Shown: positions 18,715 to 29,042, counted from the first letter of the stretch. The stretch: 64,000 nucleotides of DNA from Cololabis saira (GCF_033807715.1 NC_084609.1:33871350-33935349); one strand, 5' to 3'. Translations and numbers: made by a program. The notes: generated by a model not told the origin, from the sequence alone.

Positions 18715-19220
18715 TTAAGCCAAACAGTGGCAAGGAAAACTCCCCTTTAGGAGGGAAGGAACCTGGACCAGGACCTGGATCATAAGGGGGGACCCTCCTG
18801 CCGAAGGCCAGACTGGGGGGGTCAGGGACGTCAGCAGCACACAGCAGGCAGGTGGAAGCAGCAACGGGATGACCGGGGTGGCAAACATGCACAAAAGAGA
18901 AAAAAGGGGGGCCGGCACAAGAAACTACAGGAGCGATGAACAAAAATGATGGCTATAAGATATTTATAATAAATAAAAATGGTAATGTAGAAGAGAGGAA
19001 GGGAAAAGGAGAGGAGAAGAAGGGTGAGAGGCACCGCCCAGCGGATCATGTCGGTGCCCCCTGCAGCATAAGCCTATAGCAGCATATCTACCAACAAGCT
19101 ATATTTGAGACTAACTATTATAGTCTTGTTCTATAGCTGCAACTATGACTACTGACTCTAACACACTAGAGTTTACACTGCCAAGAGATTTACCAACACC
19201 AGCTAGAGGTTTACTAAACA

Positions 19221-21895
19221 CTAACTATAGGCTTTACTAAACAGAAAGGTTTTAAGTTTAGTTTTAAAGGTGGAGGTGGTGTCAGCCTCCTTAACCCAGA
19301 TTGGAAGTTGGTTCCAAAGTAATGGTGCCTGATAGCAGAACGCCCGCCCTCCAAATCTACATTTAGATACTCTAGGAACTACGAGTAAACCTGCACCCTG
19401 GTAGCGGAGAGCTCTGTCAGGAACATAAGGCACTATCAAAAATTTTTAATTGGATTCTGAATTTTACAGGTAGCCAATGGAGCGACGCTAACACTGGAGA
19501 GACGTGGTCTCTCCAGTCGTGCTGCTGCATTCTGGATCAGCTGGAGCCTATTCAGCAAATTACTTGGACATCCTGCTAACAACACATTACAGTAATCCAG
19601 TCTAGAAGATACAAACGCATGAACTAGTTTTTCTGCATCACTCTGCGAGAGGATTTTCCTAATTTTTGCAATATTACAGAGATGGAAAAATTCTATTTTA
19701 CAAACCTGATTTCTCACAGGTTTCTCACAGTTGCACTGGAAGCCATCGCAACACCATCTAATCCCTTCCTAAGACGCTCTGGACAAAGAATGATAACCTC
19801 TGTTTTATCTGAATTTAGAAGCAAGAAATTTCTGGACATCCAGTCCTTGATGTCCCTAAGACATGCCTGAAGTTTAACCAACGGTTCTGTTTCATCCGGC
19901 TTCATAGACAAGTAGAGCTGCGTATCATCAGCATAACAATGAAAGTGTATGCCGTGATTCTGGATTATACTTCCCAACGGGTGCATGTATAAACTGAACA
20001 AGATTGGCCCTAGCACTGAACCCTGCGGAACACCATAACAGACCCTTGACTGTTCTGAAGAAACCTCATGTACATGAACAAACTGGAACCTGTCAGATAG
20101 ATATGATTTAAACCAACGTAGAGCTGTCCCTTTACTCCCATCAACATGCTCTAACCTGTGCAGTAAAATGCTGATCTACAGTGTCAAAAGCAGCACTGAG
20201 GTCCAGTAGAACCAGTATGGACACTAATCCCTTATCTGAGGTCCAGTAGAACCAATATGGAAACTAATCACTTATCTGAGGTCCAGTAGAACCAGTATGG
20301 ACACTAGTCCCTTATCTGAGGTCCAGTAGAACCAGTATGGAAACTAATCCCTTATCTGAGGTCCAGTAGAACCAGTATGGACACTAATCCCTTATCTGAG
20401 GTCCAGTAGAACCAGTATGGACACTACTCCCTTATCTGAGGTCCAGTAGAACCAGTATGGACACTAATCCCTTATCTGAGGCCATAAGAAGGTCATTCGT
20501 GACTCGAACCAGTGCTGTCTCTGTGCTATGATGCATTCTGAACCCTGACTGAAAGACTTCAAACAGATCATTTCTATACAAATAGTCACATAACTGGCTT
20601 GAAACTGCCTTTTCCAGAATTTTAGATACAAATGGAAGATTGGAAATTGGTCTATAATTAGCTAAGGTGTCTGGGTCAAGAGAAGGTTTTTTAAGTAAAG
20701 GTTTAATTACTGCCATTTTGAAAACCTGTGGTACATATCCTAAGTTTATGGATAGGTTGATTTGGTCCAGTATTGTCGCACCAATAAGAGAAAAAACATT
20801 TTTGAATAGTGGAGTCGGGATGGGGTCTAACATACATGTGGTAGACTTAGCTCTATTGACGAGTGAAGTCAGCTCAGGGAGGTCTATAGGATCAAAACAG
20901 TCTAGAGTCAAGTCAGAGCCTAGGGAAGTCGCTAAAGCTGAAGAAACACCTACAACCGGCTGGTTGATTTCTTCTCTAATTCTCGTGATTTTACTGTTGA
21001 AGAAGCTCATAAAGTCCTCACTACTGAGAGCTGCAGGAATACACGGCTCAACAGAGCTGTGACTCTTTGTCAGCCTGGCTACAGTGCTGAACAGAAAACG
21101 ATGGTTACTTTTGTTATCCTCTATCAACGTTGAATAATAAGCTGTTCTGGCTTTGCGAATGGCTTTTTTATATACTATTAGAATATCTTTCCATTCACGA
21201 TAGAGGTCTACAAACTTACAAGAGTGCCACTTCCTTTCCATTTTACGCACGCTTTGTTTCAACATGCGAATATCTGAATTATACCAGGGAGTTAAGCTCC
21301 TATGGTTGGAAACCCTCCTTTACAAAGGAGCAACTTCATCTAAAGCTGAGTGCAACAGATCAGCAGTGTTACTAACAAGAAAATCAACATCAACATCAGA
21401 GGTAGAACCCAGGTCACTGGCCTCTATTGCTTCAGTAGAGGCTTCACTATTTTCCACTGTCGCAAGATGAGCAATGGTCTCCTTAAATTTAGCAATAGCT
21501 TCATCAGACAAACATCTGCTAAAATAATACCTCCTGCCCTGCACTTCAACATCAACAACATTAAATTCAAACGTTATTAAGTAATGGTCGGATAAAAGAG
21601 AGTTTACAGGTGACACCAACAGATCATCAGTTTCAACACCGTAGGTGAGAACGAGATCGAGAGTATGACCAAAACAATGCGTCGGCCCGTCCACTTTTTG
21701 TGAGATACCCATTGATTCTAGAAGAGAATTGAAAGCTAATTTAAGATTATTGCTTTCAACATCCATATGAATATTAAAATCACCCACTATGATGAATTTA
21801 TCTGTACTGATCAATAATCCAGAAAGGAAATCTGAAAATTCAGACAAAAACTCTAGATAAGCACCAGCAGGGGGCCGATACACTACCACTAACAC
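19221..21895 (-). pseudogene. Broken LINE ORF2 (endonuclease-RT)
   Basis: Open pieces at 21320-21895, 20432-21265, 19714-20016, 19436-19717 and 19221-19439 on the minus strand together make a LINE polyprotein. Frameshifts separate them, and the seven-copy 40-bp array interrupts RT after the VLLDL motif. The GDFN and YADD residues are still present. Confidence 0.8.
20198..20480. repeat. 40-bp minisatellite inside LINE RT
   Basis: Seven near-identical units begin GAGGTCCAGTAGAACCAGTA. They are expanded copies of the RT segment that encodes VSILVLLDL on the minus strand, so the array arose in place from coding sequence. Confidence 0.9.
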
Positions 21896-22111
21896 AACTG
21901 GCTTCTCTGATTTCCAGCTCGGAAATTTCAGACTAAGCGTGAGGCTTTCAAATGTATTATAATTGCACTTAGGTTACAGGTACTATAACTGGTACTACTG
22001 GTACTAATAGCTCTGTTTTGACCTCCAGAGAAAAAGGGCTCATACCGATGACAGATCCGGCCTTTTTAATAAGTTTGTTAATCCTGTTCCTGTCCTCCAA
22101 TGTCAGGATTT

Positions 22112-22588
22112 TAAACGGGCCTTGAATGTTTTAAAAACAAGCTTTTGATTGTTTTTTTAAATAAATTAGAAATTCAGCCTCTAAACCATGTCTTTATCTT
22201 CCCATTCTCTAACCTCATTATCTATGCAGGATTCTGTGAGGGCGGGGCTATGATAATGAGGCTCTGTGCTGATTGGCTGCCTGAATGACGTGTAGAAAAT
22301 GGCGGAAGCTCCGGCCGGCTGAGATAGTTGTTGTTCCGATCAGAGTTAGTTTTGGGCGTGGTTTCACCAAACCTCTCCCATCGTTACGTAACGACGGGAG
22401 CAGAATCTTATTGGCTCGTAGATCCACATGACACTGGACGGCTCATCCTGTACAGACACTGCAGAATTTGGTTGTTTCCTCCTTGTCTGAGTTGGCAGGC
22501 TGAGGGGAGACCACTTTATATGTTAAAGCAAGAAAAAAACACTTTATGTTAAAGCAAGAGAAAACCTGTTTTTCATAATAGGTCCCCT
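22112..22588. mobile_element. Truncated piggyBac-like MITE
   Basis: It shares the CGGGCCTTGAATG block, the TATGATAATGAGGCTCTGTG block and the right end CATAATAGGTCCCCT with 45530-46375. The left terminal repeat is missing. Confidence 0.6.
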
Positions 22589-22671
22589 AAAAAAGGTTCC
22601 TCAAATCCTGGTAATTTTGGCTTTACAACATTTAAGTATAATGTGCTTGTGCAAGCGTGTCTTGCTTACTG

Positions 22672-22780
<109 letters not shown>

Positions 22781-22839
22781 CATCAAACACCATTTGGGCT
22801 TAATCCCTCCGAGCAGAGAGATCACCACAGCGGATCATG

Positions 22840-23095
22840 GTCCACACATCCATATTAACCAATGCCCTTCCCTATGATGCAAACCCACACGCCAAGGGAG
22901 AGACAAACAGCACACTATCAACAGGACATATATGTTTTTTGACTGTGGGAGGAGGCTGGAATACCGGGAAAAAACCCACACAAGCAAAGAGATAACATGC
23001 AAACTCCACACAGAAACACTCCCACCAGATCTGGGAATCAAACCAGCCACATAGCCATGCAACAATAACACCAACCTTTAAACTGCACAAGTAAT
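22840..23095. repeat. Dispersed repeat related to 37041-37430
   Basis: It shares phrases such as GACTGTGGGAGGA, AACCCACACAAGC and ACATGCAAACTCCAC with the block at 37041-37430. This is a common teleost LINE-tail-like repeat; the family is not assigned. Confidence 0.5.
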
Positions 23096-23502
23096 AGAGG
23101 TAAATGTAGAAGCCCAGACTATGATAATCACATTATTGCATCTGACTCATTCAAATGCTGACATTTGAATATTTTTTTTAATTTATTTATTATTTAGGCT
23201 TCCCTGTATGCCATTTCTGTCTCAATAGAAGCCTGTAAACCCCAACAGGAAGTAAAGTGATGCATAAACATTGATATGAAATCACTGTGATACACCCATC
23301 ACTGTTACCTGGAGTCATTACCAGAACTGCAGCTGTGAAATGTTGTCTTTGCACACAAAACAACAAAACAATATCACTGCTGAAAGGTACACTTTGTGTT
23401 TAATTGGCACAATAACAAGGGGAGCTAGAGCTCTGCATCAACAAGCAAGCACTCGCATGACTGTGGAGAATGATGCACACTTCTTTTTTCTTTTTTTTTT
23501 AC

Positions 23503-23671
23503 CTGACTTTGGATATGTGACAATCCATATATCGCTACTTCTGAGGGAGAAATCTGCGATCTCCTCCATCTTGCCTTTGCAGAAGGGCGGCAGTCGCACC
23601 CCGTCAAACTCGAAGTATCTGCTCTCAAACTCGATCGGTGTGCTCGGCGTGTCCGCCTCGCTCTCGGCCAT
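23503..23671 (-). CDS. sult4a1: Sulfotransferase 4A1, exon 1
   Basis: The gene spans at least 15399-23671 on the minus strand. This first coding exon starts MAESEADTPSTPIEFESRYF and ends in TYPKSG, with a GTAAAA donor. SULT4A1 is a cytosolic, mainly neuronal member of the sulfotransferase family that, in mammals, is highly conserved but has little or no demonstrated activity. TYPKSG is the start of the loop that in active relatives binds the 5'-phosphosulfate donor PAPS. With exons 2 and 3, 127 residues are present, in register and without stops; the normal length is about 284. An upstream in-frame ATG at 23728 exists, but the family start is the one chosen. An 18-bp minisatellite lies about 220 bp upstream. 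Confidence 0.96.
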
Positions 23672-23892
23672 CCTCCTCCAGACGAGCTGCGGGGGGAAAG
23701 GACAGGCAACCAGCACCCGCGCCGACACTTAATCCCCTCTGTTCTTCCACAGAAATAAATATAAGGATGGTAATAATAGTGCTGGAGGAGCTGACGTAAA
23801 ACGTCGTTGCTATTAACACCGGGATGCTAGAGCTGGAGCTGCATGACGCGCTGCATAGACGTGATGTAATGCGCGCTCCCGAGCCCTGCAGC

Positions 23893-24027
23893 CCTGCATC
23901 AGGACCAGTCCCTGCATCAGGACCAGTTCCTGCATCAGGACCAGTCCCTGCATCAGGACCAGTTCCTGCATCAGGACCAGTCCCTGCATCAGGACCAGTT
24001 CCTGCATCAGGACCAGTCCCTGCATCT
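23893..24027. repeat. 18-bp minisatellite upstream of sult4a1
   Basis: Seven to eight units of CCTGCATCAGGACCAGTY alternate between C and T at the last base, giving a 36-bp higher-order period. It stands 220-355 bp upstream of the sult4a1 start codon, likely within promoter or 5' UTR. Confidence 0.93.
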
Positions 24028-24084
24028 TAACGCAGCAGTAGTCTCGATGTGAGAAATCAACCTGTGCATAAAAAGTGGATATGA

Positions 24085-24345
24085 GTGGATATTATGGAGC
24101 CAAATCAAGGCCAAAAGTTTTGCTAATTTGAAAATAAAATTGAAAAAGTAAGATTTGAACCTGAAAATTCAAGTTTTGTTCATGAACTTATTTTTTTACA
24201 TTTTCAATTTTTTTTTCAGTATCAGATCTTTTTTTCAATTTCACATGTTTTTTTCAGTTTCAGATCTTTTTTTTCAATTTCGCATGTTTTTTTTCAGTTT
24301 CAGACTTTTAGCCCCGATCTGGCGTAGCATCAACTGAGAGGGGCG
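24085..24345. mobile_element. MITE with TGAAACTGAAAAAA-type units, copy 1
   Basis: It begins near TATGGAGCCAAATCAAGGCC and ends near GATCTGGCGTAG. It is the reverse complement of 26505-26745. The interior repeats TTTTTTTCAATTTCGCATG and TTTTTCAGTTTCAGA. Confidence 0.6.
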
Positions 24346-24349
24346 CCTC

Positions 24350-24468
24350 TAATTTTTTGAGATAGGATATTTGAGTTTTCTTAAGCTGTAAGCCATGATC
24401 AGCAATATTAAAATAATAAAAGGCTTGCAATATTTAATTTGATTTGTAATGAATCCAGAATGTATGAG
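24350..24468. mobile_element. Half copy of the palindromic mariner-like MITE
   Basis: It matches the right inner arm of 48554-48920 (GATAGGATATTTGAGTTTTC to AATCCAGAATGTATGA). Both termini are missing. Confidence 0.7.
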
Positions 24469-24600
24469 GCGACTTCCTCAGTCATGTTGCCTTCAGGAAA
24501 CGTAGGTTATCAGTAGATAAGTTATCAGTAGAAGTATGATTCAACACTATACACCATATTCACGTGATTGGCAGTGGAAAAAACTGATATTAGTGACACA

Positions 24601-25739
24601 CAGTGGTGTAAAGTAACGAACTACAAGTACTTCGTTATTTTACTTAAGTAAGATTTTTGAGAATTTGTACTTTTATTGATACTTTCATTTTTCTGTACTT
24701 TTACTTTTACTTCGTTACATTTTCGTTACATTTTCATGCGTTCGATTTAACGCGGAACCATGAGGCGGACGGGAAGGAAGGGGGGCGCGTGAATATACCG
24801 AGAAGGAGCCGCAGCTCCCGGGAGAGTTGCGCCGTAGAGGCGGGCCGGAAGGCCGGAGGAACCGCCGTCGCGTCGAGTACCGAGGAGGACTGAAGCCTGA
24901 ATTATGGTCCGCGTTAAATCGACGCAGAGCCTCACCGTAGGGTACGTTGGTGTAACGCGGAACCATAAATCAGCCCTGAGCGGCAGCCGACGCGTGTCCA
25001 TGCGCACCATTCTTTGATTCCACCCCTTCTAAGGTGGTTTTGGCATTTAAAAGTTCAAAAGTCTCATCCTTTATCAGCTGGGGTTGCTTAATGTTGTCAC
25101 TGCATACTACAGGCTGGGGGTGAACCTGTCAGCGGGTTTAATATATGCCCTGCCATTTTCTTTCTTTTTATTTAATTTAATTTATTTTATTATATTTATG
25201 TTACTTATGCACGTCATCCACTTTATGTCTCATACTGTATTTGTTTATTTAATTTCTTGATGCCTGACTGTTTTGTATTGTCCACTGTCAATGTTCTGAC
25301 TGTGATTGAAACTTTTAAATAAAGTTTGAAAAAAAAAAAAGAACCTGTCAGCGGGGCCAATGGGGTACAGCAGCAGTGATGAGCAAAGGGAGAAATTAAA
25401 GTGGGGTAATGGAAACAAACACTAAAGGGGTCAGAATAATATCACCATTATTTAGAGTTGTAAGCAAATTCTTGGATTCTTCATTTCTTTGCAATCCTTT
25501 TGAAAATAATTTTGTACTTTGAATTTTGTACTTTGTACTTTGTACTTTTTACTTTTGTACTTAAGTACATTTTAACCCATGTACTTTTTGTACTTTATTA
25601 TATTTAAGTTGAGGTACTTTTATACTTTTACTTAAGTAATTTTCTTAATGGGTACTTTTTACTTTTACTTAAGTAATTTTCAAGCAGAAAATTTGTACTT
25701 TTACTTAAGTACAATATTTTTGTACTTTTTCCACCTCTG
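24601..25739. mobile_element. hAT MITE with nested insertions
   Basis: The ends are CAGTGGTGTAAAGTAAC and TACTTTTTCCACCTCTG. GTGACACA occurs exactly on both sides (24593-24600 and 25740-25747), a perfect 8-bp duplication. Most of it is TACTTTTACTTAAGTA-type sequence. Inside are CG-rich cassettes (about 24740-24975) and a poly(A) retroposon (25137-25340). Confidence 0.85.
25137..25340 (+). mobile_element. 5'-truncated L1-like retroposon
   Basis: The 204-bp insertion ends with AAATAAAGTTTG and a poly(A) run. GAACCTGTCAGCGGG, 15 bases, is repeated exactly on both sides (25122-25136 and 25341-25355). This is a textbook target-primed insertion. Confidence 0.85.
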
Positions 25740-26039
25740 GTGACACATTTCTGTTTAAAAAGCTGTTTTAGACAGTACTTGGCACCAATCGCAGTATAAA
25801 AGCAATAAACTATGCCAGACTGTCCCGTTCAACAGCCACACTTTAAACTTATTAACACACACTTTGTAACTTATTAACAGTCAATTTAATTTTCTTTTTT
25901 TTGATTGTTAAGGAAGCAGAATATCTGGGTGCTCCTGCCGGCGCCTCCTTCAGGCCTGGAGGAGCATTGCAGAGACCTGGGGAGCCACAGCTGAACTGAA
26001 TTCTATTTAATTTTGTTTGATTGTCTCTTGTCTCCATAC

Positions 26040-26140
26040 ACCCTGAGGAAGGCGTAAGCTGACACGCGTTGGTGTTTTTTAGTATGTAGCCCAGTCAAAT
26101 AAAGGTTTTTTAATTTTTTCAAGCCACCAGAGTGCCTGCA
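26040..26140 (+). repeat. Penelope-like 3' end fragment, possible ribozyme relic
   Basis: CTGAGGAAGGCGTAAGCTGA, then CACGCGTTGG and an AATAAAGG downstream. This resembles the degenerate hammerhead core found in Penelope-like retroelements. It is similar in layout to 15617-15720. Confidence 0.35.
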
Positions 26141-26195
26141 TTTTTTCATTTTGAGATTACAGCCACACTTTAAAGTTTGACATTTCCCACTTCCA

Positions 26196-26325
26196 CATAG
26201 AATAGAATAGAAGACTTTATTGATCTCCCAGAGGAGAAATTCAATCGTGCAGCAGCCAAACACACACACGCTCAATGGTTTATACAAAAAATTAAAATAG
26301 AACCGTGAACGCATCGCAGTATCAT
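26196..26325 (-). repeat. LINE 3' tail
   Basis: An ATAGA repeat tail is followed by TTTATTGATCTCCCAGAGGAGAAATTC, the conserved stem typical of teleost LINE 3' ends, read on the minus strand. Confidence 0.55.
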
Positions 26326-26504
26326 TTGCAATGGCGTCCGTTCCGCCAGGACAAGCCGCGGGCCCCAGCACTCAGGTAAGAAATGTTAGCTACTTTTTCA
26401 ATAGATGCTCTGGGGAAATATCTGATTATATCTCAATTATATCTGATATTCCTGAAGGCAACATGACAGAGGTCCCCAGCCTTCTCTGTTATGCTGTCAC
26501 TCAT

Positions 26505-26745
26505 GATGCCACGCCCCTCTCAGTTGATGCCACGCCCCCTACGCCAGATCAGGGCCAAAAGTCTGAAACTGAAAAAAAAAAAAGATGTGAAACTGAAAAA
26601 AAAGATCTGATACTGAAAAAAAATGAAACTGTAAAAAAATAAGTTCATGATCAAAACTTGAATTTTCAGGTTCAAATCTTAGTTTTTCAATTACAATTTT
26701 ATTTTCAAATTAGCAAAACTTTTGGCCTTGATTTGGCTCCATAGG
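26505..26745. mobile_element. MITE with TGAAACTGAAAAAA-type units, copy 2
   Basis: It is the inverted counterpart of 24085-24345 with ends near CGCCAGATC and GGCTCCATAGG. The two copies lie 2.2 kb apart in opposite orientation in the region between sult4a1 and pnpla. Confidence 0.6.
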
Positions 26746-27022
26746 ATATGAGGGGTGGGGTAGAAGATGCAGTAGATGATCAGCAACCTTGGTAAAGGAA
26801 GCTGGATGGGGCATTTCTTCATATAGCTGATCGGTAGGACGATTCCGTGTTGTTTCTGTCAAGGCGATGCTGTTGACTTGTGCGCCGTGCACATGCGCAG
26901 TGACGGAAAGTAGGACATCTCGACGGGTAGGATAATTTGGCAGAACACCAGCAGCCGAGAGAGTGCTTTTTCTGCGCAGGGCACCTCAACCAGTAATGGA
27001 GTTGAGGGGGGATGAGGGGGGA

Positions 27023-27158
27023 TGCCCCCCCCCCCCCCCCCCCTGAAATAAAAACGGTCCAAATCATCCCCCCTGAAATAAAAACGGTCCAAATCATCCC
27101 CCCTGAAATAAAAACAGTCCAAATCATCCCCCCTGAAATAAAAACGGTCCAAATCGTT
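27023..27158. repeat. Minisatellite of about 30 bp (4 copies), same unit as 56.5 kb
   Basis: CCCTGAAATAAAAACGGTCC units separated by AAATCATCCC follow a C15-17 homopolymer. The same unit forms the large ttll12 intron array. Confidence 0.92.
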
Positions 27159-27180
27159 TTTTCTACTTATTTTTAATTTC

Positions 27181-27500
27181 AGGGTGGCTGGACGCTCCCT
27201 TAGAGATTAGTTTCCTCCGCAGGGTGGCTGGACACTCCCTTAGAGATGAGTTTCCTCCGCAGGGTGGCTGGACGCTCCCTTAGAGATGAGTTTCCTCCGC
27301 AGGGTGGCTGGACGCTCCCTTAGAGATGAGTTTCCTCCGCAGGGTGGCTGGACGCTCCCTTAGAGATGAGTTTCCTCCGCAGGGTGATTGGACGCTCCCT
27401 TAGAGATGAGTTTCCTCCGCAGGGTGGCTGGACGCTCCCTTAGAGATGAGTTTCCTCCGCAGGGTGGCTGGACGCTCCCTTAGAGATAGGGTGAGGAGTT
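27181..27500. repeat. 40-bp minisatellite (8 copies)
   Basis: Units of AGGGTGGCTGGACGCTCCCT followed by TAGAGATGAGTTTCCTCCGC repeat eight times and then run directly into the LINE 3' end that contains the same words once. Confidence 0.95.
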
Positions 27501-27603
27501 CGGTCACCCGGGAGGAGCTCGGAGTCGAGCCGCTGCTCCTTCACATTGAGAGGAGTCAGCTGAGGTGGCTTGGGCATCTGTACCGGATCCTCCTGGATCC
27601 TCC

Positions 27604-27905
27604 CTAGGGAGGTGTTCCAGGCATGTCCCTCCTCCCTAGGGAGGTGTTCCAGGCATGTCCCTCCTCCCTAGGGAGGAGTTCCAGGCATGTCCCTCCTCCC
27701 TAGGGAGGAGTTCCAGGCATGTCCCTCCTCCCTAGGGAGGAGTTCCAGGCATGTCCCTCCTCCCTAGGGAGGTGTTCCAGGCATGTCCCTCCTCCCTAGG
27801 GAGGTGTTCCAGGCGTGTCCCTCCTCCCTAGGGAGGAGTTCCAGGCATGTCCCTCCTCCCTAGGGAGGTGTTCCAGGCATGTCCCTCTTCCCTTGGGAGG
27901 ATTTC
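27604..27905. repeat. 32-bp minisatellite
   Basis: About nine units of GGTGTTCCAGGCATGTCCCT followed by CCTCCCTAGGGA. Some units carry GGAGTT instead of GGTGTT. Confidence 0.92.
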
Positions 27906-28007
27906 CAGGCATGTCCCACCGGGAGGAGACCCCGGGGAAGACCCAGGACACGCTGGAGAGACTATGTCTCTCGGCTGGCCTGGGAACGTCTAGGACTCCC
28001 CCCGGAG

Positions 28008-28175
28008 GAGCTGGAGGAAGAGCTGGAGGAAGAGCTGGAGGAAGAGCTGGAGGAAGAGCTGGAGGAAGAGCTGGAGGAAGAGCTGGAGGAAGAGCTGGAG
28101 GAAGAGATGGAGGAAGAGATGGAGGAAGAGATGGAGGAAGAGATGGAGGAAGAGATGGAGGAAGAGATGGAGGAA
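28008..28175. repeat. 12-bp repeat GAGGAAGAGCTG
   Basis: About fourteen units, the first eight as GAGCTGGAGGAA and the last six as GAGATGGAGGAA. In the LINE frame they would encode repeated ELEE then EMEE. Confidence 0.93.
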
Positions 28176-28280
28176 GTGTCTGGGGTGAGGGAAGTCTGGG
28201 CATCTCTGCTGAGGCTGCTGCCCCCGCGACCCGGGAACGGATAAGCGGCGGACGATGGATGGATGGATGGATGGATGGAG

Positions 28281-28745
28281 TCTTGTTTTAAGTGTAATGA
28301 GATTTTTTTTTACTAAAATGAGACATTTTAACTAGAAATAAGACAAATATTCTTGTTAAGATTGTGAGTTTTTGCAGTGATCCATTTTACTTATCCTGTG
28401 AAGGACAGAGTCATATTGATAAGTTCAGAAAAGTGTTTTTTATTGTTGTGTTTTGATGTATTTGATGTAAGCCCAGTGGATATATAATAGAAAGCCTTTA
28501 TTATCATTATAGTATAATGAGATTAAGCAGCAGCTCCATAAAAGTGCACACATGTAAAAGGCTATGTAAAAAGAATACAAGAAAACAGACAATATAAATA
28601 TATATATATACTATAAAAATGATTTGATTTGAAGATTTTTATTTCGAACATGCATGTAAAAAAAAAAGAATACGAAAGAGTAAAAAAATAAAATACAGAT
28701 AATACTCAATTATATGTATGTATAAATATAGTCAAAAACAAAACC
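28281..28745. other. AT-rich spacer with a partial repeat
   Basis: A stretch near 28435-28480 (TGTTGTGTTTTGATGTATTT and onward) is repeated at 58070-58115 next to a large hairpin, so part of this spacer is a truncated copy of that foldback element. No coding signal is visible. Confidence 0.45.
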
Positions 28746-28978
28746 AATCGAAGGAAGGAAGGAAGGAAGGAAGGAAGGAAGGAAGGAAGGAAGGAAGGAA
28801 GGAAGGAAGGAAGGAAGGAAGGAAGGAAGGAAGGAAGGAAGGAAGGAAGGAAGGAAGGAAGGAAGGAAGGAAGGAAGGAAGGAAGTGAGAAAAGAGGAAG
28901 GGAGAAGGAAGGAGAGAGCAGGAGGAAAGAAGGAACAGGAGAATTAGGTCATTTTGACCCAAAGACAGTGCAAGGATT
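28746..28978. repeat. (GGAA)n array with truncated TTAA-type element
   Basis: GGAA repeats run from about 28749 to 28885. They are followed by GGTCATTTTGACCCAAAGAC and an ending GGATTAA, matching the right end of 37879-38418. The left end is lost. Confidence 0.75.
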
Positions 28979-29032
28979 AAATAATAAGTTTATTCCAAGA
29001 AAAGGAGGAAGGTCACGTATTGGGTAACGTCG

Positions 29033-29042
29033 GTCACGTGAT
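29033..29042 (+). promoter_or_regulatory. E-box/CLEAR-like motif upstream of pnpla
   Basis: GTCACGTGAT contains CACGTG at 29035-29040, about 150 bp upstream of the start codon. A half-site GGTCACGTA is at 29011-29019. bHLH-ZIP factors (USF, TFEB/MITF, ChREBP) bind such sites in vertebrates; use here is not shown. Confidence 0.4.

Larger units (their letters stand above)
17463..21978 (-). mobile_element. L2/CR1-type LINE, 5'-truncated
   Basis: Read on the minus strand, an endonuclease C-terminal half (21895 down to 21320; motifs VGDFN and SDHY) is followed by an RT domain ([17 protein letters not shown], then GVPQGSVLGPILF and the catalytic YADDTQLYLS near 19925). A C-terminal domain runs to about 19220, then a 3' UTR ends in a TTCAA repeat tail at 17463. 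The GGTACTATAACTGGTACTACTGGT sequence occurs on both sides, as expected for a target duplication in the minisatellite. It carries a TTAA MITE (17622-18714) and a 40-bp minisatellite in RT. Frames are broken, so it is inactive. Confidence 0.82.
27487..28280 (+). mobile_element. LINE 3' end with internal tandem expansions
   Basis: The sequence TAGGGTGAGGAGTTCGGTCA, then GAGCCGCTGCTCCTTCACA, then CCAGGACACGCTGGAGAGAC is the 3' coding end of a common teleost non-LTR element. It finishes with a (GGAT)n tail at 28254-28280. Two segments have been expanded in place: a 32-bp unit (27604-27905) and a 12-bp unit (28008-28175). Confidence 0.7.

Noticed and set aside
27815..28291. Open frames with Glu-Leu-Glu-Glu or Gly-Gly-Arg repeats
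   Set aside because: They arise from the 12-bp tandem expansion in a LINE 3' end; there is no start context or splicing evidence.
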